From assembly GCF_037975245.1 (NCBI RefSeq), contig NC_092578.1, positions 5,933,001-5,997,000 on the forward strand: a DNA stretch of 64,000 nucleotides, read 5' to 3'. The stretch is from Apostichopus japonicus (taxonomy: Eukaryota > Echinodermata > Holothuroidea > Aspidochirotida > Stichopodidae). Positions 1 to 12,630 of the stretch are shown piece after piece (positions within the stretch are counted from its first letter, which is position 1; each line of letters opens with the position of its first letter). Position numbers and translations under genes: made by a program. The notes beneath the pieces were generated by a model. It was not told where the DNA came from, did not search any database, and worked only from the letters and a program-made list of their open reading frames with translations.

Positions 1-2454
1 GTGTAATGTTGTATACAAGGCAAGATGAATCAAGAATTAATGGGCCCAAAATGGGATGGATAAACGAATTGAAATTTACAGTGAAAATAGTATATATGAA
101 AGGTTGTGAGATGATTAAAATATTGGCTGAATTACAGGAGATTTAGTTTTGTAAAGCAGTTCATTGTTTTCTTCATTTGTAGAGTGTGAGGTCATGTGAG
201 GTCTAATCGGTAATCGCAAAACATTCCAAGCTATATTGCGCGTGCTATAATTGGGACCAAATCAGCATATCTTTAAGAGAAAGCTTTTCTTTTTGTACCA
301 ACAGATGGATAGATCTACAGGCTAATACAGCAAAGGATATGCTCTAATTAGAAATGCCAGGCAAGATTATCACACAGTTTACAGTGGGGTGAATACAATC
401 ATCAACCAAGCTTTTCATCATGCTGTACATAGTGGTATATAGTAGCTCCTTGTTGGGCTTATCAATTAAAAGCTTGCATAGAAGCCGATGCCAAGCAAAG
501 CAAAAGTATGTCCTGTAAATCGCGAAGTAGATTCACACATCTCATGTATATCCTCTGGGACACAGCACATCTTTCAATGGAGTTAGGAAGTTGCTGGGAA
601 TAGTTGTTAGATTGGCACAGTAATGTAGTATTTGCTTCACATAAATGCAGAGCAGTAACAGAAAACTAACTAGTTCCAGGATATGTTACACTGTTACACC
701 ATATCAAAGATAGAGGAAATTAATAGTATAAGCTTGAAGCAGACAGAACCAAGAGAATGCAGACCAGTCTTCATGGGAAGTCTTCTACATATTTAACTGT
801 ATAAATGGACTCATTCTTTTGCAATGTACTTCTTGAAATATTTTAGTTTGGTGACATTGTGGCACTACATGTTTTTGTAAGTATTAGGGAACATTTGCAG
901 CTGCTTGTCAAGAACATGGAACTTGTTATACAACTGAAGTGGTCCTGATGCTTAAGTGTTGAGGTTACTGGATATTTTGCTGCCTTACCTTGCTTTAACT
1001 GTTCTTAAATGCATTTCTCATGTTTTAAGATGTTTTAATTTTGTATTCCAAACAAGATCAGCAAGCCATAGTACAGTAATTTTCAACAACCACCACACAG
1101 ATACTTGTGCAGGACTAAGGGTATTTGTTAAGCAGATTACTATTATAAAAATCTTTCAAACTTTTATCCCTCAAAATCTCCAGGGGTACACTGCATTGTT
1201 TCTGAACCACAGTTTCACAATTCTACAAGTGGGGTTCAGGGGTTATGCTATGGGAAAAGTTTACAATGTTAGGCCTGACTTAATTACTGAAAGCTTGTGG
1301 TCTTTTATTACACCAAGAACCAGTTTATTCTTTAAACAAAATTAAATTATTTCCCCTCAAATTTGAGGGGAGTGAATACAGCAAAGGCACATGCAACTAG
1401 CACCAATGTCATGGAAACCTAGTGCAGCCCAATGAAACATACTGTAAAACCACAACACTTGTAACTATAGGTATGAAATTGTGCAATCCAGGGGTATAGT
1501 GTATAATTTTGTCCCTCCAAGCATGGAAACTCCATGATATTGTGGTAATTTGCATTGGTTACGGTATTAGATACAGCCTATACTGGTAAGTCTAGATAAA
1601 TACTTGAGGTATAAGTTAGTTTCCAAAATGTTTCTCATGTATGAGAGAGGTCAGTAAATTGAGGTCATGAAATAGTGCAAGTATCCTGGTTTATGTGAAA
1701 TAAATCTTGTGGAAAATATAAACTGGGATTGAAAATACAATCAACTGCTTGAATATGATTGTACAATTTTTATTGTGTCTCGTCTTTTAATATCATGCTA
1801 ATCTCCACTACTGTATGTGTTTGGTAATAAGCCAGATTTCTGGGTAGAAGTTTAAAAAAACAAATCGTCAACAATTTTTGATGAATTTTAAGCAATCGCA
1901 TTCACTGCCTCTATCTCTGTTTATGTTTTGAGTCAGCAACACAGTATACTGTACAGTAGTGAAAAGAAATGGACACTTTCTGTTGTTTTCCTGATCAATT
2001 GAAAATTGTTTGTTGTTTGACTGTTTGTAGCAGTATTCCTCTGAGGAGTGAAAAAAAAATAAACAAACAGTGAACAGTTGCAACTGCGCATGCATTTATG
2101 CATTACTTAAATTATGTTCTGATGCAATTCATGTAATATTCACTGTCGATTTTAGTTCAAAACTGCCAGTATACCATTAGTTCCTGAGCCATAATTTTTT
2201 TGCTTTAAAAATCTGGCTTTGAGTGTATAGTATTTTGTCAAAAACATAAAAGTGGAGGGGCTGCTTATCATCATTCCCTGAACAGGCTTTACCCAATTTG
2301 TTAACTATAATGGTAACATATCAAAATGTCTGGGGGACTTGCCACAGTGCTGACAATTTTCAAATATTTCCATGGTTCCACCAGGGATGTTAGACCTTTC
2401 TTTAACGTTTGTTTCGTGCCGACATTAATACTGTTTTTGGTCCAATACTAATAC
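1..2454. other. no gene recognised
   Basis: AT-rich sequence with no splice-bounded exon that I can recognise. The longest open frame (956-1345, plus) is low-complexity, hydrophobic and lacks convincing splice sites or a family signature. The only structure noted is a perfect 20-bp palindrome at 1352-1371 (TCCCCTCAAATTTGAGGGGA). Confidence 0.5.
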
Positions 2455-2462
2455 CTAAATAG

Positions 2463-3315
2463 GGTGACAGGACAAAATCCCCCCGGACAAAGTCCCCCTA
2501 GGACAAAATCCCCCAGAGCCAAAATCCCCCTGGACAAAATCCACCCAAGCCAAAATCTCCCCAAGCTATAAAAAATCCCATCAATTCTTTACAAAAATGT
2601 GTCATCCCGGTCCCCGGTATCGTCATCCAATACATCCGGTACCCTCACCAGTATTTCCATTGGTACTCTCAGTGGTACTCTCAGTGGTTCCCGGACCAGT
2701 ACTCCGACCATACCCCGACCGGTACCTTAATAGTGAGCCTGACAGTTACCCCCACCGGTACCCCTCCCTGACCAGTACCCTGGACTGTACCCCGGCTCGT
2801 ACCCCGGCCGGTACCTCGACCGGTATCCCAACTGGTATTCTGAAAGGCACTCTGACACATACTCTGACACGTACCCTTACTAGTACTGGTACAATAAACA
2901 GTAATTTGACCAGTACCTTGACCGGTCCCTTAAATGTCACACCATGGAGCTATATCCCATGGCCACACTAACAGGTAGCCTCGCAATTACCCTCAATGAT
3001 CTCCCGACCCGTCCCCTGACCAGTATCCGGACTGGTATCCTGACCAGTACCCTAACCAGTACACTGAGTGGAACCCTGACTGGTAGAGTGACCAGTATGA
3101 TGACCGGTACCCTGACCAGTCACATGACCAGTACCTTGACCGGTACCCTCACTAGTACCCTGACCAATCCCCTGAACGGTACCCTAACCACTGCAATGTC
3201 CCATGCCTTGACTGTCACACCTGGGCCATCCCTGGTTGTTGCAGGCAGGCTTTGTATGGGTCAGGGCGATATTGTCCGGGGGGATTTTGTCCGGGGGGAT
3301 TTTGTCCTAGAACCC
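2463..3315. mobile_element. inverted-repeat element with 8-bp TSD carrying a minisatellite
   Basis: The element is bounded by exact 8-bp direct repeats CTAAATAG (2455-2462 and 3316-3323). Its ends are imperfect inverted repeats: the left end holds GGACAAAATCCCCCCGGAC and the right end holds its reverse complement. Several further copies of the GGACAAAATCCCCC phrase lie just inside the left end. The centre is a GTACC-rich minisatellite. There is no transposase. An 8-bp duplication fits hAT-type integration, but the termini are not diagnostic, so the superfamily is inference. Confidence 0.75.
2620..3225 (+). repeat. degenerate 12-bp GTACC minisatellite
   Basis: Roughly 50 diverged units of the form CTGACCAGTACC / CTGACCGGTACC, often internally palindromic because of GGTACC and ACCGGT. 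The period is 12 bp, so the array stays open in several frames and yields Thr/Leu/Ser-rich open frames (2597-2971 and 2944-3339). I regard these as repeat artefacts and not genes. The array lies wholly inside the element at 2463-3315. Confidence 0.8.
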
Positions 3316-3381
3316 CTAAATAGCACTCAAAACGGATAATGGTACCAGACGGTACCTGTACGTTGTCTGCTAGATTCATAC

Positions 3382-4294
3382 TAGTGTTTGCACGGGTTAC
3401 CCGGGTACCCGCCCGACACGATACTACCCGGTTCCTGATTTATTACCCGAATCCTACGCAAAGTGTGATATTTTTGCGCCCCAGCCCCCCCCCCCCCCGG
3501 TTCCTATGCCCTTGATAACGAAGGTATTCCATGGATACCTTATAACTGCGTCACAATTTCAGCGGTATAGGCTAGATTCCTCCATTGACTTAGTGTGGTG
3601 TTAGGCAACCATGTGGTCGAACGTAACAGTAATAATGAAAGTATTCCATGGATATCACAATTTCAGCGAATATACAGATGGTTAGGCCTAGCTATATTTC
3701 TCATTGACTTAGTGTGGTGTTAGGCTACCATGTGCAAGAAATAATTATTTATTCGTTCATTTCATAAAAGGAAAGGCTGATAAGGAATTTTACGAGATGT
3801 TTATGGAATATAGACGGATGAACTAAAAAATATTCGTCGCAAGTGGCTTTTTACTAATCGTTTATTCCAAATGCGATCAAATTGCGCGATCTCGCGGCTA
3901 ATGCGAACCCTGGGCCTGCATAATAGATAGTAGTAGTAGCAACTGTTTAAGAGCTAAATTGGATATTAGTATGGTCTGATAGAGGTGGAGAGCAAGCATT
4001 AGCAGCGGCGGCAGTGCGATGTTAGTAGTGATGTTAATTATATGAAGTTATTAACAAGTTAATGAAAGAAACAAAAGCAACTAGAATTATTGAGGAAGGT
4101 TTTATACCTTATCTTACATGTACGTATTTGAACATGAAAACATTGTCAGTAGAGAATATAATTCATTTATTATATGTAATTTCTTGAAAATCGTGATACA
4201 CGAGTGTAAACAATTTTTCCCGGGTACCCGGATACCCGACGGGTAACGGCTCTCGGGTACCCGGTTCCCGATTTTTGGACCCGTGTAAACACTA
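3382..4294. mobile_element. hAT-like non-autonomous element
   Basis: Exact 8-bp direct repeats ATTCATAC flank the element (3374-3381 and 4295-4302). Terminal inverted repeats are TAGTGTTTGCACGGGT on the left and TAGTGTTTACACGGGT (reverse complement) on the right, a typical hAT start. GGGTACCCG repeats lie just inside both ends. The interior holds an about 115-bp unit in two diverged tandem copies (around 3525-3635 and 3640-3740). A related sequence recurs in reverse at 38085-38270. There is no transposase frame. Confidence 0.85.
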
Positions 4295-4408
4295 ATTCAT
4301 ACGATGTCAAAAGGCTAGAACATGCACTATAAAATACTGTTATCAGTCGTGAGTAGGTATATACCACACTCATCTCATATCAGTATTTGTTTCTAATGTC
4401 ATAACAGG

Positions 4409-4741
4409 CAGTGGCGGAGCGTCCATACAGTCAGGCGGGGGGGGGGGGGCGGACTCAAATGTGAAGCTGGCGCCCTTTTCAGCTATTCACCACTTTTTAC
4501 TTATTCGCGATTATTTACTTTTTTTATTGCGCTCTCATCTACCTATTGACATTTGTCACATTTTGTTGGCGATGACACCTATACCTAAAAGGTCATTTCC
4601 GGCGATATAGGGAGTATCTTTACTCAAAAGATTTCTGTAAGCTCTGCGCCAACCTGTGGTGGCGCTCCGCTTAGATAAAGTCGAAAGCGCCCGTACAGAC
4701 CTTTCTCGCCCCTCTGACCAATATCCCTAGCTCCGCCACTG
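4409..4741 (+). mobile_element. hAT-like MITE, left copy of composite
   Basis: Terminal inverted repeats are CAGTGGCGGAGC at the left and GCTCCGCCACTG at the right. The interior holds the module GCGCCAACCTGTGGTGGCGC (4648-4667), shared with several other elements in this window. It is about 35 bp shorter than the copy at 6462-6834 because of an internal deletion just before the phrase GGTCATTTCCGG. Confidence 0.85.
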
Positions 4742-6461
4742 GCTCCCAATCTTCTTCCCCGTCAATCCGTCTAGTGTCCCCCCCCCCCTTCCCCAACCGA
4801 ACCTCGTATGTTAAAGGAATATCTAATGATTAGAGACACTTATTCTAATGTTAAATCAGCAAAGAGCAAGCAATAATGATTTTATCACTAAGATTTTTTT
4901 TAATTTCTCAGTTACACCGTCATTTAACTTCCCACTCAATCTTACACTCCGTGATACTCTTCCATCCCAATGTAGGAAACTTCATCGTTACACGCAGCAC
5001 GCAACGATCTTTGTTCTACTTAATTGATCCTAACTGAGTCTTTCAACTTAAAAGCATATTTTTTCCAAATAGATTAGTGAAAGTTACACGGTTTAATAAA
5101 TTAGAAGCATCTCCTTGTTAAAGAATTGTATTATCGGCGTATAGTCTTCCGATAAGCGTAACTTAGGGTTGAAAGAAATCTGTGAGAGCAGGCAGTAATG
5201 ATATAAACTTACATATATATATATATATTTTCAAATCTCTTATTGAACGAATTATCAGCCCCCTGGTTACATCGTCATTTATCATCCCTCCCCCATCCTG
5301 CCCTACCCTTCTTCACCTCACACACTCCGCTCTATGGGGTTAAAAGAAATCAGCGAGAGCAGGCAGTAATGAAATTTACTTATATTAATGAATGTTTTAA
5401 ATCTCATTTAGGACAAATTATTAGGTCCCCCTGGTAACATCATTTACCCCCCCCCCATTCTCCCCTTCCCTTCATTACAATCACTCTCTTACACCTATTA
5501 TATTAGATATCCTTGCAAAGCGTGATGAACTAGGTCCCTCATTTATCTAATGCGTGGGAGGAACTCGAAACTTTCTTCCTTATCCGCATATTCCAAGCTT
5601 TCTCCAAGAAAAGAGTTACAGTACCTATTACCCAGATTTTTAAAAATAGCCTCCCTCCTCATAAAACGTGATGATCTATGTCTCTCATTAATCTAAAGCA
5701 TGGATGAACTACCAACTTTAAGCATATTACAAAGTTTTTCCACAAAAGAGCTAAGGAACCTACTACACACAAATTATGTAAATGTCACTAAACGGCATCC
5801 GTAGGGACATCGTTTTTTGGTCCACATTTGAGTTTCCATCATATATTTAATCTGCTTTTCATACATATCTTTTATTGTGATTGTTATGATGACCACATCT
5901 AAGGACTTTTGAGTCGTATTATTGTATCCAGTGGAATTGTCTCGCTGAGATATAAAAGGATGAATTTTCCGTACGTTTTCACGGTAGGCCCCTCTGTTCA
6001 AGGTCAATGCACGACTATAACATTAGGTCCACTAAGTGCGGATATTGGTCTCCATTTGCCACTATTGCAGTAAACCCAACCGAGCAACATGTCTACGGTG
6101 TCTCTTAAAAGACAATATTATTAACAAGTTCGAAAAGAATTTTTAATCTCTTTGGTGTCATTTTAAAAGTATTTCTGATAACATTACGTACAGAATTCTT
6201 TATATGTCAAAGGTACATATGAGAAACATGACAATGACCGTGATAAAACCAATTTCAAGATTACTAGCGATCAATTCGCTCAATTTGTTTCAAAAAATGA
6301 TTGAAAAGTGATATGAATTCCTTCTCATTCATTCTTTTTATTTGAGCATGTTGAACGCTTGCGATAACATGTCATTACGAATCATTGCAGACGCTCACCC
6401 AAACCGTTAAAAAATACCGTCCCTCTCCCCCCCCCCTTCTCTTCCTACACTGAGCTCCCAA

Positions 6462-6834
6462 CAGTGGCGGAGCGTCAATACAGCCAGGGGGCGGATGCCC
6501 CCTCCCCCAACGGACTCATATGGACTGCTGGCGCCCTTTTCAGCTATTTATCACTTTTTTTACTTATTCGCGATTATTGACTTTTTTATGGCGCTCTCAT
6601 CTACCTATTGACATTTGTCACATTTTGTTGGCGATGACACCTATTTATTCTTCGTTTATCTGCAAATTAGCAAGGCCCGGAAAGGGTCATTTCCGGCCAT
6701 ATAGGGAGTATCTTTACTCAAAAGATTTCTGTACGCTCTGCGCCAACCTGTGGTGGCGCTCCGCTTCGATAAAGTCGAAAGCGCCCATACAGACCATTCT
6801 CACCCCCTCTTACCAATACCCTAGCTCCGCCACG
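6462..6834 (+). mobile_element. hAT-like MITE, right copy of composite
   Basis: Same family and orientation as the copy at 4409-4741, and about nine-tenths identical by eye. The left terminus is CAGTGGCGGAGC. The right terminus reads GCTCCGCCACG, having lost one T next to the end. The open frame across it (6520-6900) is element sequence and not a gene. Confidence 0.85.
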
Positions 6835-7032
6835 ATAACAGGAGTGACTTTCCATATGTTATTGGTAGGAAATTGCAGGAATTATTGGAATCCTCAATGA
6901 AAACTATACGTAGGTAGTCTTCTTTGCGTGGGGATTGAGTTGTGTAGGTGTTACACAAAAATGTAGATATGCTTTCTTTATTCTTGTGGAAAGCCGCTTT
7001 CACTTTGATATCAGATAAACCTGTGGTACATG

Positions 7033-7603
7033 CAGTGAAGTAGCCAGGATTGTTCCAGTGGAGGGGGTGGGCGCTTGGGGGGGGGGGGCTTGACCAATTT
7101 CTGGGAGGGCGTCTTGTTACTACCTGAGTGGAGTGCCACCATGGGTTGGCGCTCAGCGTACGGGAAATTTTCAGCTATAAAGACCTCCTAGATCGTTGGA
7201 AATAACACTTCCCAGGCCTTGTAAGCTGCTCTAAAGTTTCACAACATCCTTTATTTTGAGATCCCCATGTCTTGATATGGTCATCAAGTAGTTTAGAGAA
7301 ATAGAAGAAAAAAGACAATCTGGTAAGTTGCTTTGAAATATCATGACATATCTCGGCATATGCGCTATGTCACGTCAGGTTTTTCAGCAACTATAGCCTA
7401 CTGCCGGTCCGCGGTCGAAGGGTCGTTCATGAGTGGTCATCATGGAGATTCGATACCATGCAGACCAATGAATGATATATTTTTCGCACATGTAATTTTT
7501 TCGACACCCAAAATCCCAGTGGGCGGGCGACAAGCTTTCATGGGGCTGTCGCCCCCACCCCCTCCCCCCACCCCCACCCCCCCCCCCCGTGGCTACGCCA
7601 CTG
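7033..7603 (-). mobile_element. hAT-like non-autonomous element
   Basis: Exact 8-bp duplication GGTACATG at 7025-7032 and 7604-7611. Terminal repeats are CAGTGAAGTAGCC at the left and the reverse complement of GGCTACGCCACTG at the right. The GCGCCAAC/GGTGGC module occurs in reverse near 7135-7155, so the element lies on the minus strand relative to the copies at 4409 and 56431. It has an extra internal segment of unknown origin. There is no transposase. Confidence 0.85.
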
Positions 7604-7829
7604 GGTACATGGTGCCGAAGCACATATCTTCAAAGTACTGTCTCCAACTTTCAATTGTTTCAAGCTACTATGTGACCAAAAAGAAGTTCTCAAGATGAAG
7701 TTGCAGATCTGAAAGGACCAGTAATTTTACTAGGAAACCTTTCGACCACGTACACCTTTGAAGTAGGATAGGATTACACAGTATTTGAATTCTTCATCGA
7801 TCGGCTTGTATTAAATTAGCTGAAACTCT

Positions 7830-8619
7830 CATGGGCGTCAGCAGGTTTCAGAAAGTGAGGGGGACACTATACTATCTAAGCGGAGCGCCACCATTAGTTG
7901 GCGCGTAGCGTACCAGAAAATTTTGGGTACATAAGACCCCCTAGATCGCAGGAGACGGCCTTCCTGAGTCGTTTTTAGTTACATCAGAACCAGATCTGTG
8001 AGGAGAAATTTTGTCTCACAAAACTAAATTCCGACAGAAAGTACTGGTAGAAAGATGCCGTTCTGACACCAAGGGAGACGAATTACACAGCGTCCATCTC
8101 AAACGAAATATTTTCGGTAGTTTGGTATCATATAATATCCTGCATACAGGCAGAATACTGTCTGTAGGGCCTAAAATATATGATATTACCTTCCTGGTGG
8201 GGTCTTCGCCTTGTTTTCAAGTTGAAATGCGTCGTTTTCTCTGATTCACAGTGTAGGGCAAGGGGAATTCCATTTCTGGCGAGAAGGGGTGCTTCCACAA
8301 AACACTCTAAAACATCGTTCAAACATCGCACAAACTTTTATCAGAGGTCTCGGACGAAGCGGGGAGGGTGAATATCGGAGGAAGGGGGATAAAGGGCCAA
8401 GCACTGTTCTAATTTCCAGTGCAATTTATTGATAATGATTCTTAAGTTAGATTCTACTTGAATCAGCTCAGCAATTGTGATAGAAAATCGCGCATATGCA
8501 TGTGATTTTTTTTTAATAACTGCTCTGAAAAGTGGGTGGGACAAATGATATGATATCCCCTCCACTTTTGAAAGTGGGGGGAACATGTCCCCCCCGTCCC
8601 CCACCTGTTGACGCCCATG
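7830..8619 (-). mobile_element. hAT-like non-autonomous element
   Basis: Exact 8-bp duplication GAAACTCT at 7822-7829 and 8620-8627. Terminal repeats are CATGGGCGTCAGCAGG at the left and CATGGGCGTCAACAGG (reverse complement) at the right. The shared module GGAGCGCCACCATTAGTTGG lies in reverse near 7883. Short open frames inside (8011-8604) overlap on both strands with no family signature and are taken as element noise. Confidence 0.85.
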
Positions 8620-8627
8620 GAAACTCT

Positions 8628-11316
8628 ATAGACCAGTCTTGCAAGGTTTAAAGAAATGGCTCCTTACATAGTTGGCATGATTCAAATTCATCCAGTGCAA
8701 ATTCATCCAGATGCAAATTCATCAATATAATTGGTCGAGAACTTGCTAGAACAGTAAGCTGTCTGAATTAGCATCTTCAGATCGAATATGGGTTTGCTGA
8801 GTTAGGGAGCAATATGTTCGAAGTACAAGGACCAACCAATGAACACAATTTTAACATAAGAGGCAGAGATAAGACACTATAGCAGAAATCATTATGTCTT
8901 CTTTCTGTTTTATTACTGATAAATGCAAATATTTTCATTAAAATCAATATGAAATTTCATGTTACTTTCAGAAATATATAAACAAAGCAACTTCTACAAC
9001 TTCAGCTCATTCACATTCATGCTATCAGCTAGAAAATTTACCATGAGGCACATTTTCTATGAGGCATTGATGTGAATACCACTGACATAACTTGTGCTAT
9101 TCAAATGGATAAAGGGCTTGGTCAAGTCATGAATAAGGCTCTGCCCCATATATTGCACATGTACAAAAAGGGTTACTGCTTTACATGCAATACTTTTTTG
9201 ATGGGGGAGAGAGGGGGTGGGGGAGATGTGGTAACATGTTGAAAAGACCACATCTTTTAATTTGTCATTTTTCTTTTGAACATATGCAAATGTTCAAAAG
9301 AAATGAAAGCACTTGGAAATTTCTTAAAGAGATAGGCAGTTGTTGCCCTTGCACTGCTTTGAAGTCTGCACCACTGTAAATATTGTTGAAGGAGTGGAGT
9401 TCTGCGAATCTCTTGATAGTCAAGTAATAAATTTTTCTTTCACTGTTTGTTAAACAGCTCCTAGCAGTAATATGTAATTACACGACATTGTATCTGAGGT
9501 TCATTATGTAACCGCTGTTTTCTACATAGAGTCAAATTAAAAACCAATGTTAAACTTGTTCACCTGCAATGGTCTAAATTCAGAAAGTACATCAATATCA
9601 TAACTCTTTTGCATGTTGTATAACGGTACTGAATTTGAAGTGGATTATATTTATCAATGAATATAGCAATGTTTTGGGTAAAAACAATTAAAGCATCCAC
9701 TTGAACTTCATGTTTTCCTTGCATTGTTTGCTACTTCCTCCTATCTAGATTCGAAAGGGACATATAGATAAATGCTCAATACCTCAAACAACATTATTTA
9801 ACCTTGTTTCCCACAAAAAATGTTCTGTCCCAGTTTCTGTAAACTACTCGGGATAAATGGAGGTGTGGGGGGGGGGGGGAGTTGGACAGGTTGTATTTGA
9901 TGTTGTATTTGACAATAAAATTCACCTTCCCAAGGAAGTAATACAGTTCTTTAAGTAGCATTTTATGAAGGACCTACAGTATGTAACAATATCAGAATTG
10001 GTTATTGCCTCCTGCTGAAATGTCCAATAAAGACTCGCAGTATTGGAATGTTCATCAGATTCCTCATTTTATAGAAACATCTGTGTTCATTGAAACTTTC
10101 CTAGGATGTTGCCAACAAGATGCAGTTGAAGTCTACTGTACCTTGTTGTCAAAGGTGGAGCTCACAAAAAGTCCTATCAACTAGTCTTATTCAAGCAGTG
10201 GCAACATATGGGAAAAAAGAAAAGCAAAATATGGTACAATTTTGTTAATATTATTTTGAACTATTTATCCCAACACCCTATCCTCCTTTTAAGACTTTTG
10301 CAAGCTTGTAAACCAGTTACAGCACTCATGCAACATGATATGACAAAGGTTCATTGCCAGAACATGAAAGTAGCAATTTGGAGTAAATTTGTTAAAAGAA
10401 TGATGAAGTTAATACACTGAAATATTGAATGGGGCTCAAAGGAGCTTAAGAAGTCTTTTGAGGTACATTACTTGTTCTGATAAATATATTAATTGCCCTA
10501 AGATTCAGCTATTAAAGCAGCTACTAGTCAGATACTAGATAGTATAAGATCATGAAGGTTTTCAGATTTTACCTATATTGGCCTCAAATAACCTTTGACT
10601 TGGCTTAGAGCACTCAGCACATGATACACCTGCATACAAACTTCCATTCATCATTCCAATATTGAACTATCATGTTAACATGGCTTTCAGTTTCAGATAT
10701 CTAGTTATCTCACATGGGCTTCTGCTATACTGTACAAATTTATAGACTAGTACTCAATGTCAGAAACCTATATGCACTACATATGACTACCAACTTTTCC
10801 TTGTTGAGTTAGATGCTCTATGTTACTCTACTGACCTTGAGTAGCCTTTGACCCTCAATGAAGCCAACACCTACTGAAAATTCCATTTTAAATATAAAAT
10901 TAATGAAATGATTCAGAAAATACTTTATCAGAAAGGAAAACTATTATAAACACTTCTGTTCATACTGACCTCAGCGTAAACAATTTAGAGACCAAGAACA
11001 TATGGTATAATAACTATTAGCTAACATTTCTTCCTTCTACTCTGCAATTTTGAGAGAACAATAAGCAAAATTGATACTGGCAAATGTAACATGGCAACAA
11101 TAACAATAATTCACAAATGATGATGACATCAGAAAAAGTAGCAACCATGACAATGATGATGATTTGAAAATCTTAATGAGCAATCCTAAATGTAACTAGA
11201 ATATCACTTTTAGTAGAGCAGGGTTCTCACAAGCCCGTTTTAACCTGCAGTGGTCGTGGTTTGAATATGATTTTGCCTCTCCCTGCATGGTTTGAAAGTT
11301 GAGCGCCCGGGCTGAA
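8628..11316. other. no gene recognised
   Basis: AT-rich intergenic-looking DNA. Open frames here are short, lack splice-site boundaries and have no recognisable motif. A poly-G tract lies near 9870. I see no inverted-repeat element with matching flanks in this stretch. Confidence 0.45.
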
Positions 11317-12630
11317 CATTTATGAACCAGGAAAAGCTTGCTGCCACTTATCTGGCCCGAAAAAATTATAGCATGAGGTAAATTTCCTCCTGGGTGCATA
11401 ATTATCATAACAGGTCAAGAATTTTTACCAAAGGTGATCATATTTGAATATCTGGAGTCGGCTCAGACTTGAAGGGTCTTGGATTTGGCTCATACCAAGT
11501 GGACTCGACTACAGCTCTGCCATAAATATAAAAAGATAATGGATTGTTAATAATTTATTATATGATGTTGAGAAGGTAGAGACCTAGAAAGTTAACTCCT
11601 AAATGTAATGGATAGCATTAAACTCTTCGTTTCACTAACAAAAGGATTCTCAAATACAGTACTAGCAACATTACAGCTGAAATAATGGATCACCAATACG
11701 ATGCAGTGAGGAAAGGGAGTTTAATAAAGAGCATCCCTCAATGTAATGACTAGGATAAAACTCTTAGTTTCACTAACAAAAGGATACCACATGCAGTACC
11801 AACAAGAGGGATGCCCATAATATTGAGGGTCCACTAGACTTAAGGTTTGCTAGACCCAACACCCCCATTGTGGGAAGCATTATTGAGCGTCTAGTTAGCA
11901 TTATTGGGTAACTGAAAGTATTGAAGGACCTTGGTGACTCCCCTCCCAGTAGTTTTATAACATTTATGAACCAGGAAGAGCTTGCTGCCACATATCTGGT
12001 CCGAAAAAATTATAGCATGAGGTAAATTTCCCTCTGGGTGCATAATTATCATAACAGTTCAAGAATTTTTACCGAAGGTGATCTTTGGTATCTGGAGTCG
12101 GCTCGGAATTGAGGGGTCTTGTATTTGGCTCAGACCAGATGGACTCGGACTCTGGCTAATTGGACTCGACTACAGCTCTGTCATAAATATAAAGAGATAA
12201 TGGATTGTTAATAATTTATTATATGATGTTGTGAAGGTAGACACTTAGAGAGTACTCCTTAATGTAATGGATAGCATTAAACTCTTCGTTTCACTAAAAA
12301 AAGGATTCTCAAATACAGTACTAGCAACATTACAACTAGAATAGTTGATTACCAATACGCTGCAGTGAAGTAAGGGAGTTTAATAAAGAGCATCCCTCAA
12401 TGTAATGACTAGGATGAAACTCTTAGTTTCACTAACAAAAGTATACCACATGCAGTACCAACATGGGGGGGGGGGAGGATGCCCATTACATTGAGGGTCC
12501 ACTAGACTTAAGGTTTGCTAGACCCAAAATCCCCATTGTGGGAAGCATTATTGAGCATCTAGTTAGCATTAATTGGGTAACTGAAGTATTAAAAGACCTT
12601 GGTGTCTCCCCTCCCAGCAGTATAACAACT
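11317..12630 (+). repeat. tandem duplication, unit about 644 bp
   Basis: The phrase CATTTATGAACCAGGAA occurs at 11317 and again 644 bp later at 11961, and the following sequence is repeated almost unchanged to about 12625. Each unit contains two diverged sub-repeats of about 160 bp sharing CTCTTCGTTTCACTAAC or CTCTTAGTTTCACTAAC. A more decayed partial unit continues to about 12820. The minus frame at 11773-11991 and the plus frame at 12463-12648 are copies of the same repeat and are not genes. Confidence 0.85.

Larger units (their letters stand above)
4401..6842. mobile_element. composite hAT-like structure with exchanged TSDs
   Basis: Two same-orientation copies of one hAT-like MITE (4409-4741 and 6462-6834) enclose 1720 bp. 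The outer flanks are identical 8-mers ATAACAGG (4401-4408 and 6835-6842), and the inner flanks are a different identical 8-mer GCTCCCAA (4742-4749 and 6454-6461). So neither copy has matching flanks of its own, but the pair as a whole does. The enclosed DNA contains diverged tandem units marked by GAGAGCAGGCAGTAATGA at 5184 and 5355, with a weaker one near 4862, and pyrimidine-rich stretches. It has no recognisable gene. The structure looks like one macro-insertion or the product of recombination between two elements. Confidence 0.8.

Noticed and set aside
956-1345. 129-codon plus frame near the left edge
   Set aside because: No motif, no splice-site support and biased AT-rich composition.
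2597-3339. Open frames rich in Thr/Leu/Ser (plus) and Val/Arg (minus)
   Set aside because: They are produced by the 12-bp minisatellite, whose period is a multiple of three and keeps all frames open.
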